DNA from: an uncultured Lentisphaeria bacterium | GTDB lineage: Bacteria; Verrucomicrobiota; Lentisphaeria; JABSQK01; CAJWLW01 | Direction of reading: 5' to 3' | NCBI GenBank assembly: GCA_913042885.1 | Contig: CAJWLW010000001.1 | Span: 10,241-74,240, forward strand | Length of the DNA: 64,000 bases | In this document: positions 16,115 through 24,033 of the stretch, one piece after another | Position numbering within the stretch: the first letter of the stretch is position 1 | Layout: the number at the start of each line of letters is the position of its first letter | Notes under the pieces: model-generated | What the model was told of the DNA's origin: nothing | Databases searched by the model: none | What the model saw: the letters and a program-made list of their open reading frames with translations, nothing else | Position numbers and translations under genes: made by a program

Positions 16115-18625
16115 GTGAACGATGAGAAGAGAACTTGGTTGACAGCTGCAGCACTGATTGCGCTGGCGTTGGTGGCGCCGGGGACATTGTCTGCGGCCGA
16201 AGAAACCACGGACGCCCCCGCCGTTGAGGTTGAGCGCCGGATCGTCTACAGGGAGGGCTTCGAGGGGGGCGATGGCAAGATGACTGTCTGGGCCGACAAG
16301 GGCACCTACAAGGTCAACTTCGCCGGCCCAACGGACGAGCGCGCGGCGACGGGCAAGCGCTCGTTCAAGATCGACGTGACCTGGCTGGACTGCCCGATAA
16401 ACTCCTGGTGGACCGGCGTGATGATCCCCTTCTACGGCAATCCCGTTGTGCGGGGGAAAGTCTACGTCGAGAGCGGCCGCGCCTGGTTCGGCCATTCCTA
16501 TGCCATCCCGGAGGCCGGGATCACAGGCGGCAGGGAGTTCGGTGTGGAAACGCCCCTGCCTGACGGCTGGACCGCATGGCGTTCCAGCGCCCGCGGCACG
16601 CCCGGGTCGGCCGCCTATGTGGAGGGCGTCGCGGTCTACCTCCAAACGGACGGGAAAGAGCGCCGGACCGTGGTTTATGTGGACGACCTGGAGATTGAGG
16701 CCGCCCTTCCGGAGGGGTACCGGGCCGGATTGGACGAGCGCATTGCGGAAATCGAGGCCGCGCGCACCGACGACACACAGACCCGCCTGCAAAATCTCGC
16801 CGGCACGCTGCCCGCGAGATTCGCAGAGCTGACGGCGGGAATAGACGCCACGCCGTCGGTGTTCCCGCCGGCCGCCTCGGCGGAATTGAAGGATTACTGG
16901 GAGCGTCTGTGCCGGCACCGTGACGAGACGCGGGCGCAACTGAAAACTCAACTCGCAGAATTGCGGGTCAAACTCTCATCCCCCGTCGTGGATTCGGCCC
17001 GGCAACTGCTGGCGCAGCTCGAAAGGGCCCACCCCGCCTGTCGGTCTTTGAGTGCGTATGCGGCGGCCCACCCGGCGCTGCCCTACATCGTCTGGATTGC
17101 CGACCCGACCAGTAACCACAAGGTGCTGCCCCGACGGTTCCCCGTACCGGGCATTGCCGGGACGGAGCTTTCGGTGTCCGCCTGCCCGGGCGAGTACGAG
17201 CCGGCGAGTTTTTCCGTCTACGCATTCGAAGAGCTGCGCGACGTAACGGTGCAGTGCAGCGATGCCAGGTCCGGAGAGTTGACGTTGCCCGCTTCCCACA
17301 TTGACATCCGCATCGTGAAATGCTGGTGGCAGGACGGTGTGGGGCTGGGCTATGGCGGCGAGGGGCGGCAACCGACGTTCACTCCGGAGCTCCTGCTCAG
17401 AGACCCGGAGTTCGTAAGCGTCGACAACCAGAAACAGAGCAACACGCTGAAGGACCCTGAGGCGCCCCGCGACGCACGCGAGTTGCAGCCTGTACCCGCA
17501 ATTCCGGCCGCGACGGCACAGCAGTTCTGGATCACCGTCCACGTGCCCGAAGAGGCCAAGGCCGGCACCTACCGGGCGACGCTGACCATGCGGCCTCGAA
17601 ACGCCCCCGAAATGGCAATGCCGCTGACCATTGAGGTGCTGCCCTTCAAGCTGGAGGAGCCGGCGCTGACCTACTCGATCTATTATTCCGGGCAGTTGGC
17701 CGCAAAACTGGAGCACAGCATCGATCAGTACTGGAAGTCGCCGGAGCAGTATCTGGCGGAATTGCGCAACCTGAAGGCCCACGGCGTCTCCCATCCGACC
17801 ATGTGCCAGGACTTCGGGCACCCGGACCTGTTCGACCGTGCGATGGAACTGCGAAAGCAGGCGGCAGTCGTCGTGGACCCCCTGTACTCGTTGGGCATCG
17901 TAACACATGGGCCACCCGCTACCCCGGAAGCGCTGGAAACCCTGACGGCGAAACTCCGCTCCGCCCTCGCCCAGCTCGACAGGCACGGAATCAAGAACCT
18001 GTACATCTACGGCATCGATGAAGCCACCGGCGAGCAGCTCGAGAACGAGCGCACCGCATTCGAGGCCGTACACGAGACGGGAGCGAAGGTTTTCGTCGCC
18101 TGCGGCCGCGACTCGTTCGAGCTTGTCGGCGACCTCCTGGACCTGGCTGTCTACGGTGGGCCGCCGACGCCGGGTGAGGCAGGCAAATGGCACAGCGTCG
18201 GCCACCGCATTTTCAGTTACAACCATCCCCAGGTGGGGCTCGAGCAACCCGAGACCTACCGCCGCAATTTCGGCCTCGTGCTGTGGAAATCGGGCTACGA
18301 TGGAACCATGAACTACGCTTATCAGCACGCCTCCGGCGACATTTATGTGGACGACGACGGCCCGTCCTTCCGGGATCACGTCTTCGCGTATCCAACCGTG
18401 GACGGTGTGATCGACACCATCCAGTGGGAAGGCTTTCGCGAGGGAGTGGATGACGTGCGCTACCTGACCACACTCCTGAAAGAGATCGAGCGCGACAAAG
18501 CCGCCGATGACAAAGCCGCACTGGCAAAAGAAGCAGAGGCATGGGTGGCGACAATGGATCCCGGTGGCGACCTGCAAGCGCTGCGAGCAAAAATGATCGA
18601 GTGGATTCTAAGGCTGCGCAATTGA
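16115..18625 (+). CDS. secreted GH123-like glycoside hydrolase, paralog 1
   Basis: A protein of 836 residues. I choose GTG at 16115, because GGAGG lies 5 bases before it and the resulting N-terminus (MNDEKRTWLTAAAL) aligns with the paralog at 28397 (MTSEKKTRLAAAV); ATG at 16103 is the alternative. The order is: signal peptide to about residue 28; a beta-sandwich carbohydrate-binding-like module (about 35-195); a charged helical linker (200-300); an N-terminal GH123-type domain with ACPGEYEPASFSVYAFEEL; and a TIM barrel with the neighbouring acid pair D635-E636 (YIYGIDEATG). In GH123, N-acetyl-beta-galactosaminidases use an Asp-Glu pair for substrate-assisted catalysis. It is probably exported and acts on amino-sugar glycans; specificity is inferred. 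Confidence 0.75.
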   Translation: MNDEKRTWLTAAALIALALVAPGTLSAAEETTDAPAVEVERRIVYREGFEGGDGKMTVWADKGTYKVNFAGPTDERAATGKRSFKIDVTWLDCPINSWWTGVMIPFYGNPVVRGKVYVESGRAWFGHSYAIPEAGITGGREFGVETPLPDGWTAWRSSARGTPGSAAYVEGVAVYLQTDGKERRTVVYVDDLEIEAALPEGYRAGLDERIAEIEAARTDDTQTRLQNLAGTLPARFAELTAGIDATPSVFPPAASAELKDYWERLCRHRDETRAQLKTQLAELRVKLSSPVVDSARQLLAQLERAHPACRSLSAYAAAHPALPYIVWIADPTSNHKVLPRRFPVPGIAGTELSVSACPGEYEPASFSVYAFEELRDVTVQCSDARSGELTLPASHIDIRIVKCWWQDGVGLGYGGEGRQPTFTPELLLRDPEFVSVDNQKQSNTLKDPEAPRDARELQPVPAIPAATAQQFWITVHVPEEAKAGTYRATLTMRPRNAPEMAMPLTIEVLPFKLEEPALTYSIYYSGQLAAKLEHSIDQYWKSPEQYLAELRNLKAHGVSHPTMCQDFGHPDLFDRAMELRKQAAVVVDPLYSLGIVTHGPPATPEALETLTAKLRSALAQLDRHGIKNLYIYGIDEATGEQLENERTAFEAVHETGAKVFVACGRDSFELVGDLLDLAVYGGPPTPGEAGKWHSVGHRIFSYNHPQVGLEQPETYRRNFGLVLWKSGYDGTMNYAYQHASGDIYVDDDGPSFRDHVFAYPTVDGVIDTIQWEGFREGVDDVRYLTTLLKEIERDKAADDKAALAKEAEAWVATMDPGGDLQALRAKMIEWILRLRN

Positions 18626-18700
18626 CGGCGGACTGAAGGCGTACCTCCTGGAAGAGGGGCGTCGGTCCGCAACACGCTGAGCGTCCCCGCAAGGCGACTG
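18625..18700 (+). repeat. relic copy of the 3' end of the downstream phosphatase gene
   Basis: The stretch after the GH123-like stop reads GGCGTACCTCCTGGAAGAGG, then a diverged tail including CAACACGCTGAGCGT and CCGCAA. It matches the last about 75 bases of the phosphatase gene (19520-19595), where the same words encode QAYLLEGGLSPEHVERLRN. The upstream copy is no longer open (an in-frame TGA follows soon). This indicates an earlier tandem copy of the phosphatase gene, now deleted except for its tail, or a recombination scar. Confidence 0.7.
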
Positions 18701-18833
18701 CGAAAGCCAAAAGCCCAGCCTGTCCCTTGACTCAGCAACCCCCGGACGCTATCCTCCCTGCCGCAGCCGGAACGGAAAGCAAATCCCTTTCAGTCAACTG
18801 ATCAAGCGACAATTTCCACAGGGCCACGGGCCT

Positions 18834-19595
18834 ATGCATGACGAACGACAGCTCAAACGCCATCTGCCGCTGGAGGGCACCTACAACGTCCGCGATGTCG
18901 GCGGCTACCTTACCGCCGATGGCCGGCGAACGCGCTGGCGAAGGCTTCTGCGAGCCGACAGCCTCCACCGCCTCGCTCCCGCGTCTCAGGCGGCGCTCGT
19001 CGATTACGGCGTGCGCACGGTGGTCGATCTCAGATTCGTCAATGAACTCGCGTGCGAGCCCAATGTGTTCGCAAGTTCGACCGAGGTAGCATATCACCAC
19101 ATGGACGTGATTGGCGACGCCTTGCAGGCCGAGCTGGACGGACTGCCGCCAGCCACGGGGAACCTCGAGCGCATCCTGCGGATCTACACCATGCTGATCG
19201 ACCACCGGCAACGCCGGCTGTGCGAGATACTGTCGATGCTGGCAACACCGGGGGCTTTGCCGGCGCTGATCCATTGCCACGGCGGCAAGGACCGAACGGG
19301 GGTTGTTGCCGCCCTGGCCCTGGGACTCGTGGGGGTGCCCGCCGAGACCATCGCCGAGGACTACGCCCTCAGTGCCCGCTTTCTCCTGAGACGCTCGCTG
19401 GACGGGCAGGCGCCGGGCTTCGAGGCACACCATACCTCGGAGCAGGACTACCAGCGGGAGTGCTGCCCGCCGGATGTCATGCTCGGAACATTACGCCATC
19501 TGGACGAGTGCTACGGCGGCCCACAGGCGTACCTCCTGGAAGGGGGTCTCAGTCCGGAACACGTCGAGCGTCTCCGCAACGCGCTCGTAGAATAG
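18834..19595 (+). CDS. tyrosine-protein phosphatase (Y_phosphatase3 type)
   Basis: A 253-residue cytoplasmic phosphatase. It carries the family opening YNVRDVGGYLTADGRRTRW and the P-loop H147-C148-H149-G-G-K-D-R154-T-G, the extended HCxxGKDRTG signature of the bacterial PTP/phosphoinositide phosphatase group. Cys148 is the nucleophile and Arg154 binds phosphate. Asp in the preceding loop cannot be fixed by eye. Members dephosphorylate tyrosine, phosphoinositides or sugars, so the substrate is open. The start has only a weak ribosome binding site. A relic of the gene's own 3' end lies just upstream (18625-18700). Confidence 0.88.
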   Translation: MHDERQLKRHLPLEGTYNVRDVGGYLTADGRRTRWRRLLRADSLHRLAPASQAALVDYGVRTVVDLRFVNELACEPNVFASSTEVAYHHMDVIGDALQAELDGLPPATGNLERILRIYTMLIDHRQRRLCEILSMLATPGALPALIHCHGGKDRTGVVAALALGLVGVPAETIAEDYALSARFLLRRSLDGQAPGFEAHHTSEQDYQRECCPPDVMLGTLRHLDECYGGPQAYLLEGGLSPEHVERLRNALVE

Positions 19596-19653
19596 AATGA
19601 ACGAGCACCTGGAACAAACCATGATGATCCAACCTTTGAGAAAGGAGCTTGTG

Positions 19654-19776
19654 ATGGGCAGGTTGGCGCGACAATCCACGACCCGTTGGATTCATGTTGC
19701 CGATCTGCAATTCGGCCAGCTGCCGGGCACCCGGCATTCCGTGTCCCGGAACATATCGGTGGTACGCGAAAGATGA
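19654..19776 (+). CDS. 40-residue upstream ORF overlapping the amidohydrolase start
   Basis: An ATG at 19654 follows an excellent ribosome binding site (GAAAGGAGC, 6 bases away) and encodes 40 residues (MGRLARQSTTRWIHVADLQF and on to SVVRER). Its TGA overlaps the amidohydrolase ATG as ATGA (19773-19776), the usual layout for translational coupling. The amidohydrolase ATG has only a poor site of its own, so ribosomes are probably delivered by this ORF. The peptide is basic and without a recognised domain. It may be a leader that controls coupling rather than a functional protein. Confidence 0.5.
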   Translation: MGRLARQSTTRWIHVADLQFGQLPGTRHSVSRNISVVRER

Positions 19777-20942
19777 GCACAGACAAAAAATTGGAGTTCT
19801 TCGGTGCCGGCTGGCGGCCCGTGGAAAACCCCGGAGAAGCACGTCGTAGCCCGATTATCGACGCCCACTCCCATATCTTCCCGCGGTTCGCCACAGGCTC
19901 CGACCCGGAAAGCACCGCACTGACGCTGAAGCTATGGCAGTACCACGTGCGGGACTTCACGGACTTTTGGAGAAAGGCCGACGGCAAGCGTGTGAAAGAG
20001 CGGCTACTGGACTATCCCTCGGACGACATTCACGAAATGCCGCAGGTGAACTTCCGGATGGCTGCGTACGGCAAGGCCGAGTTTACCGTGGACGGCGTCG
20101 ACTATTATATGGCGATGTACCCGCCGAACCTCGAGAATCTGGAGGCAACACCGGAGCGGATGATCGCGGAGATGGACATGGCCGGTGTGGACATGGGCGT
20201 GTTGCAGAGCGATCATGTCTATGGCTCGTGCATCAACGACTACTACGCCAAGGCGATGGAGCGCGACCCGAATCGCTTCCTCGCACTGGCGCAGATTCGC
20301 GAACCTGAAGCGGATCAACCCGCCCAACTCGAACGCCTGGAGCGCGCCGTCCGGGAGCAGGGGTGCAAGGGGCTCTACTTCAGTGTCGAGCTGTTCGCCC
20401 TCGACGGCTTCACCGATCACCTTGACGACACCAAGTTCGAGCCCCTCTGGGAAGTGGTGCGCGACCTCGAAATTTCCGTCTGGTGGTACTTGGATGCCCG
20501 CCGACGCGACCGGGTGGCAAGTTTCATGCAGTACATCGCCGAGGTCGATCGCTGGGCCGAGGCACACGCGGATGTCCCGACGGTGCTGACCCACGGCCTG
20601 GTGCCGTCCACCATCATCCACGAAATCGGCGTGCCTCACGAGGTGATGTCGCTCCTGAAGCGACCGAACGTGCACGCCGAGGTGTTGATGCCGGCCAAGT
20701 GGCCGGAGTACCCCTTCGCCGAGGGACAGGAGATGCTGCGGCAATGGCGAGACGAAGTCGGCGTTGAAAAGCTGATGTGGGGATCGGACATGCCATACTG
20801 CGGTGGCAGTTGGTGTACCTATCGGCAGGCCGTCGATTACATCCGCCTCCACTGCGACTTCCTGTCGCAGCAGGAAAAAGATCTGATCCTGGGCGGCAAC
20901 GTCGCCGAGTTGCTGGGCGTGAAACAACACGATTCAACGTAG
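19773..20942 (+). CDS. amidohydrolase family 2 (COG2159) metal-dependent hydrolase
   Basis: A 389-residue TIM-barrel amidohydrolase. The metal-binding start IIDAHSH (H32-x-H34) is preceded by a short N-terminal tail. TVLTHGLVP supplies a further His, and MWGSDMPYCGG carries the late catalytic Asp. The family includes decarboxylases and hydrolases of aromatic or lactone substrates. The ATG at 19773 is chosen because the 40-codon ORF before it ends in ATGA at this point and because the family normally begins shortly before the HxH strand; longer in-frame starts (TTG at 19686) would add a low-quality tail. The substrate is unknown. Confidence 0.85.
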   Translation: MSTDKKLEFFGAGWRPVENPGEARRSPIIDAHSHIFPRFATGSDPESTALTLKLWQYHVRDFTDFWRKADGKRVKERLLDYPSDDIHEMPQVNFRMAAYGKAEFTVDGVDYYMAMYPPNLENLEATPERMIAEMDMAGVDMGVLQSDHVYGSCINDYYAKAMERDPNRFLALAQIREPEADQPAQLERLERAVREQGCKGLYFSVELFALDGFTDHLDDTKFEPLWEVVRDLEISVWWYLDARRRDRVASFMQYIAEVDRWAEAHADVPTVLTHGLVPSTIIHEIGVPHEVMSLLKRPNVHAEVLMPAKWPEYPFAEGQEMLRQWRDEVGVEKLMWGSDMPYCGGSWCTYRQAVDYIRLHCDFLSQQEKDLILGGNVAELLGVKQHDST

Positions 20943-21082
20943 GCCGGAACTCACGCCGCCACCGGGCGCAGACAGCCGTATCTTTCCTCGAAGCGGTCTC
21001 CGTAGACGGAACGGTCGCGGTTCTTGCCAAGTCGCCGGCCAAGCTTATCCAACACGGTTCCCATTTCTCCAGCCAGATAACG

Positions 21083-21126
21083 CCCCCCCTTTTTGAGAAG
21101 TGCGTCCTGCCTTACTAAAGGGGGGG
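21083..21126 (+). repeat. C-run/G-run hairpin upstream of the collagen-like gene
   Basis: Seven C and three T (21083-21092) can pair with AAA plus seven G (21117-21126) around a 24-base loop, followed by ATCTTTTT. It sits about 140 bases after the amidohydrolase stop and just before the promoter at 21148. It may act as a terminator for the upstream operon, although the large loop makes this uncertain. Confidence 0.45.
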
Positions 21127-21147
21127 GGATCTTTTTGAAGAAAAGGC

Positions 21148-21176
21148 TTGCAATTGGTCGGCGAATTTCCGATAAC
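21148..21176 (+). promoter_or_regulatory. sigma70-type promoter of the collagen-like gene
   Basis: TTGCAA at 21148-21153 and GATAAC at 21171-21176 are separated by 17 bases, the ideal spacing. Transcription from about 21183 would give a leader of roughly 120 bases holding the three hairpins at 21191-21257. Confidence 0.5.
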
Positions 21177-21190
21177 CTTTTAGTATCGAA

Positions 21191-21257
21191 CGATCAATAT
21201 TGCGGCGAGGAGCCGCGATCGTGTTCCCGCTCAGCGGGACACCCCGGCCATCCGGGG
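21191..21257 (+). ncRNA. structured 5' leader: three directly abutting hairpins
   Basis: Hairpin 1 uses CGATC (21191-21195) with GATCG (21217-21221), enclosing GCGGC (21202-21206) with GCCGC (21212-21216). Hairpin 2 uses TGTTCCCGC (21222-21230) with GCGGGACA (21234-21241) around a TCA loop. Hairpin 3 uses CCCCGG (21242-21247) with CCGGGG (21252-21257) around CCAT. No unpaired base separates them, so they could stack coaxially. They lie between a promoter and a ribosome binding site (TTGGAGGGAAG). I do not recognise a known riboswitch class. A role in mRNA stability or ligand-controlled translation is possible. Confidence 0.55.
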
Positions 21258-21301
21258 CGGCGAAAATCGAAAATGACGAAAGACTTGGAGGGAAGAAAAC
21301 A

Positions 21302-22306
21302 ATGAAACACTTAATCGGATTAACTGTGACCGTGATGCTGTTCCTGTCGTCAGCGGCCTTTGGTGCGAATGGCGATGTGCTCGGCGATTTGGCTGACAAC
21401 GCACAAAACCCGGGTTTGACGTATTCGTACAATACTTCGAAGCCTACGTGGGTCAACGAGACCACCATGGGTGTCCCAATTGGTACTGGTACCGGGGCGT
21501 ATACCTGGGAGTACCTGGGACAGAACTACTGGTGGTACAAGTGCACGAATAATCCTGCCCGCAATCCCGACACGAGCTGCGGCGAAGGCCGATACAGTGT
21601 CCACTTTCCGGCGCCGGTAAAAATAGACACGATCGCGGCGGAGATTCAGGGCTGGGGCGGCGGCAACGCCGGGTTCCGGCCTCAGAATATGGACGCCTTC
21701 GTCGAGATAGCGGACAGTGGTTCCTGGGTGCAGGTGGGAACTGACGACTGGTCCGCGGAAATCCCGGGCGAGTATGGGGTAATAACTCGGACAATCGAGT
21801 TTGACGCGACAGACAATGTTACCGCAGCCAGCGTGATAATTTACGGTAGCCCGAAGGAGAGAGAGGCCGATTGGCACGCAACGACGATAGGCCTGATCGA
21901 TCTGATTGTCTTGGCTGCACCCGACACGGGCGGCGCGCAGGGGCCGCAGGGCAAGGCTGGCGCCGACGGCGCGACCGGCGCCGACGGCGCGGCTGGTGCG
22001 GCTGGTGCGGCTGGCGCGCAGGGGCCGCAGGGCAAGGCTGGCGCCGATGGTGCGGCTGGCGCCGATGGTGCGGCTGGTGCGGCTGGTGCGGATGCACCGT
22101 GTGTATCTTGTGAGGATGTCGCCAGCGCAGCAGTCGACCTGGCTTGCGTAATTCTCGGTGCGAGCGCGGCGACCAGTGTTGCGGAGCTGCGGGCGGATGC
22201 TGATGTCATTGTCGATTCGCTGATGATCAGCGCCAACCTCTGTGAGGGGGAATGCGATCTCGGTGTTCAAATCGATGCCGCCATCGCGGCCAAGCTGGCT
22301 GAATAA
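21302..22306 (+). CDS. secreted collagen-like protein with discoidin-like N-domain
   Basis: A 334-residue exported protein. The start at 21302 has GGAGGG about 9 bases upstream and gives a clean signal peptide (MKHLIGLTVTVMLFLSSAAF-GA). Residues 24-205 form a beta-rich domain resembling a discoidin/F5-8C-type sandwich, with one likely disulfide pair (C81, C93). Residues 211-264 are eighteen perfect Gly-X-Y triplets (GAQ GPQ GKA GAD ...), a collagen-like triple-helix region without hydroxylatable GPP units. Residues 265-334 form a Cys-rich acidic end (C267, C270, C282, C314, C318) that may trimerise or anchor the stalk. It is probably a surface adhesin or spacer. It is followed at once by a strong terminator. 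Confidence 0.8.
   Translation: MKHLIGLTVTVMLFLSSAAFGANGDVLGDLADNAQNPGLTYSYNTSKPTWVNETTMGVPIGTGTGAYTWEYLGQNYWWYKCTNNPARNPDTSCGEGRYSVHFPAPVKIDTIAAEIQGWGGGNAGFRPQNMDAFVEIADSGSWVQVGTDDWSAEIPGEYGVITRTIEFDATDNVTAASVIIYGSPKEREADWHATTIGLIDLIVLAAPDTGGAQGPQGKAGADGATGADGAAGAAGAAGAQGPQGKAGADGAAGADGAAGAAGADAPCVSCEDVASAAVDLACVILGASAATSVAELRADADVIVDSLMISANLCEGECDLGVQIDAAIAAKLAE
21932..22047 (+). repeat. 35-base direct repeat inside the collagen-like coding region
   Basis: The same 35 bases, starting GGCGCGCAGGGGCCGCAGGG, occur at 21932-21966 and 22013-22047, exactly 81 bases apart (27 codons, nine Gly-X-Y triplets). The repeat is in frame, so slippage or recombination would change stalk length without breaking the protein. 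Confidence 0.85.
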
Positions 22307-22338
22307 TCCATAAGCAGGACCGCAAGGTTTTTACACGG

Positions 22339-22374
22339 AAAGCCCGGGAATAACTTCATTCCCGGGCTTTTTTT
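22339..22374 (+). terminator. rho-independent terminator of the collagen-like gene
   Basis: AAAGCCCGGGAAT (22339-22351) pairs perfectly with ATTCCCGGGCTTT (22358-22370) around a six-base loop and runs into further T (to 22374). It lies 33 bases after the stop codon. Confidence 0.93.
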
Positions 22375-22775
22375 GTGCGCCAGGCACGACGCTGTCAGCG
22401 ACCGACAAACCCGTCAAGGAAAAACGGACGTGTACAGCTACAGCGTCTGGCCCGGCGTGGGGAAAGCAACTTGACGGAACGAAAGGCGGCGAGCATCATA
22501 TACGTGACCGCTGAAACGGCAACGGGTAAAGCCGGGGAGCGGCACCCGCCAGCGACAGCCGGCGGGGACGCGCTGTCGCCACTGAGTTTGCCGGGAGAAA
22601 TTCGGCAGCACCTATACTCTCCCTGACTTTGCTCAGGGCTTGAAGCCGCCCAATGATTCGGCGCAGCCTTTCAGGCCCGGCGGATGCCGGGTCGTGAGCC
22701 GCGGCACACGTGGCGGCAGAGCGACTTCACCGATGGATGGCACGAAGCAGGGATCCGCAGTGATTCCCCGTTCCT
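22375..22775. other. intergenic region, no recognised gene
   Basis: About 400 bases between the terminator and the pseudopilin stop. Only short readings of poor quality exist on both strands. Several short GC-rich inverted words near 22670-22720 could form a hairpin at the 3' end of the pseudopilin mRNA, but none has a T-tract. Confidence 0.4.
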
Positions 22776-23636
22776 TCACTCCAACGAATAAGTCGTGTCG
22801 TGCAAGTCGCCGTTAAATGCTTGAAAGTCCGTGGTCCGGACCATCTCCAGCCAGTTCGCATCGAAAATCTTGACATGGTTGTCAACAAAAAGAATGTGAG
22901 CCGAATCAGAGTGGATGGGAACGAACCCACCATGGTAGTTCTCATGGCTATAAAATGCATGGTGAATACCATCCAGCATGCCGGGCGGCTTGCCCAGCTC
23001 ACCTAACAGGCAGACCTTCTCCGGGGTCACTACCTGCGAGATTTTTGCTGTTGGCAGCAAAAAACAGTTGTCAGGCGGATCACCAAAATATATCCACAGG
23101 CCATGTTCCAGTTCACGATTCATCGGGCCATAGATGTTTGGGCCATAGTGCGACTTCCATGCAGCGTTGATCATGGTCTCACCAAAGAAGACCCCGACCC
23201 AGTCGCGATAAGCGGTTCTTGATGGACAACGCCAGGTCTCTTCAAGCATATCGATGTAACCCGTATAGTGAAGTTTCCAGGACCAGAAGGAACTGTGAAA
23301 ACGAACATCACCGTTGTTTACCTGGGGGAAGTGAGCATCATTGTCGCTACTGTAATAAAGTATTTGCATGCCAAGCTGTTTGAGATTGTTCATACAAACC
23401 ACCTGCTTTCCCTTCGCCTTGGCCTTGCCGAGGGCTGGCAGAAGCATCGACGCGAGGATGGCGATGATGGCGATCACCACCAGCAATTCAATGAGCGTGA
23501 ACCTTTGACGGCAGGTAAAGCGGGATCGGGAATGTAAGGGCTGGCTGCCATGAGAGGGAAGGAAAACGCTGTAAATGGAGGAGCAAAGATGGGCAAGACC
23601 GCTCGTGCGTGTCACGATACGCCTCCGTTGGTTCAT
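22776..23636 (-). CDS. type IV pseudopilin-like protein (N-methylation motif)
   Basis: A 286-residue protein. After a 46-residue basic leader comes the prepilin peptidase motif and helix [17 protein letters not shown] with [15 protein letters not shown], in which F becomes the N-methylated first residue and E is the fifth. The globular part carries the phrase [10 protein letters not shown], and a C-terminal [15 protein letters not shown] segment resembles the DGHV signature of the H-x9-DG pseudopilin group common in Planctomycetes, Lentisphaerae and relatives. ATG at 23636 is preferred because GAAGG precedes it closely. The leader is longer than normal. Such genes occur in many copies per genome and are often solitary. 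The role is unknown; it may be a substrate-binding or assembly surface protein. Confidence 0.85.
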   Translation of the reverse strand: MNQRRRIVTRTSGLAHLCSSIYSVFLPSHGSQPLHSRSRFTCRQRFTLIELLVVIAIIAILASMLLPALGKAKAKGKQVVCMNNLKQLGMQILYYSSDNDAHFPQVNNGDVRFHSSFWSWKLHYTGYIDMLEETWRCPSRTAYRDWVGVFFGETMINAAWKSHYGPNIYGPMNRELEHGLWIYFGDPPDNCFLLPTAKISQVVTPEKVCLLGELGKPPGMLDGIHHAFYSHENYHGGFVPIHSDSAHILFVDNHVKIFDANWLEMVRTTDFQAFNGDLHDTTYSLE

Positions 23637-24033
23637 GGTACCTTCAACGAGGGAACCCCGTTTCTTCACCCCTGTGGGGTATAGAAAGGTTGGCACTCAG
23701 CAAGAACAGAAGAACCCTCGGTGGCTACCATACGGTTGCCCGTTGGTGTGTCAAGTGCGGGCTACAACGCCCGTTCACGGTCAATTGCTTCCCGACGCAA
23801 AGTCGGACCGTCAGCTTGCCCCTTTACGAGCCGAAGGCGCCGGTTCCCAGGGGAGGATGAGATCCGGAGCATGAATGCGTCACGCCGGATTGCTTGAGGG
23901 GCCGCATGCAATGTAACAAACATAGAATAGGTTGCGTGGAATCATAAGAGTGGTGGCGTAATGTTAGGGGCGGTGAGGGAAACGGATTCCCAGCAACCGG
24001 CTCGTTTCAATAATGGGAAAGGAGAGGCGTAGA
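23637..24033. other. divergent intergenic region
   Basis: About 400 bases between the pseudopilin and the third GH123-like gene. It must hold both promoters, but I could not pick either with confidence. AAAGGAG at 24017-24023 serves the ATG at 24034. No gene-like reading was found. Confidence 0.4.

Noticed and set aside
16976..18577. 533-codon minus-strand frame antisense to GH123-like paralog 1
   Set aside because: The same antisense openness occurs opposite paralogs 2 (28247-30082) and 3 (24676-26301). It follows from GC-rich codon bias; sense strands carry the domains.
21932..22088. CRISPR-like or tandem repeat in the collagen region
   Set aside because: The repeats are in-frame Gly-X-Y codons of one gene, with no spacers.
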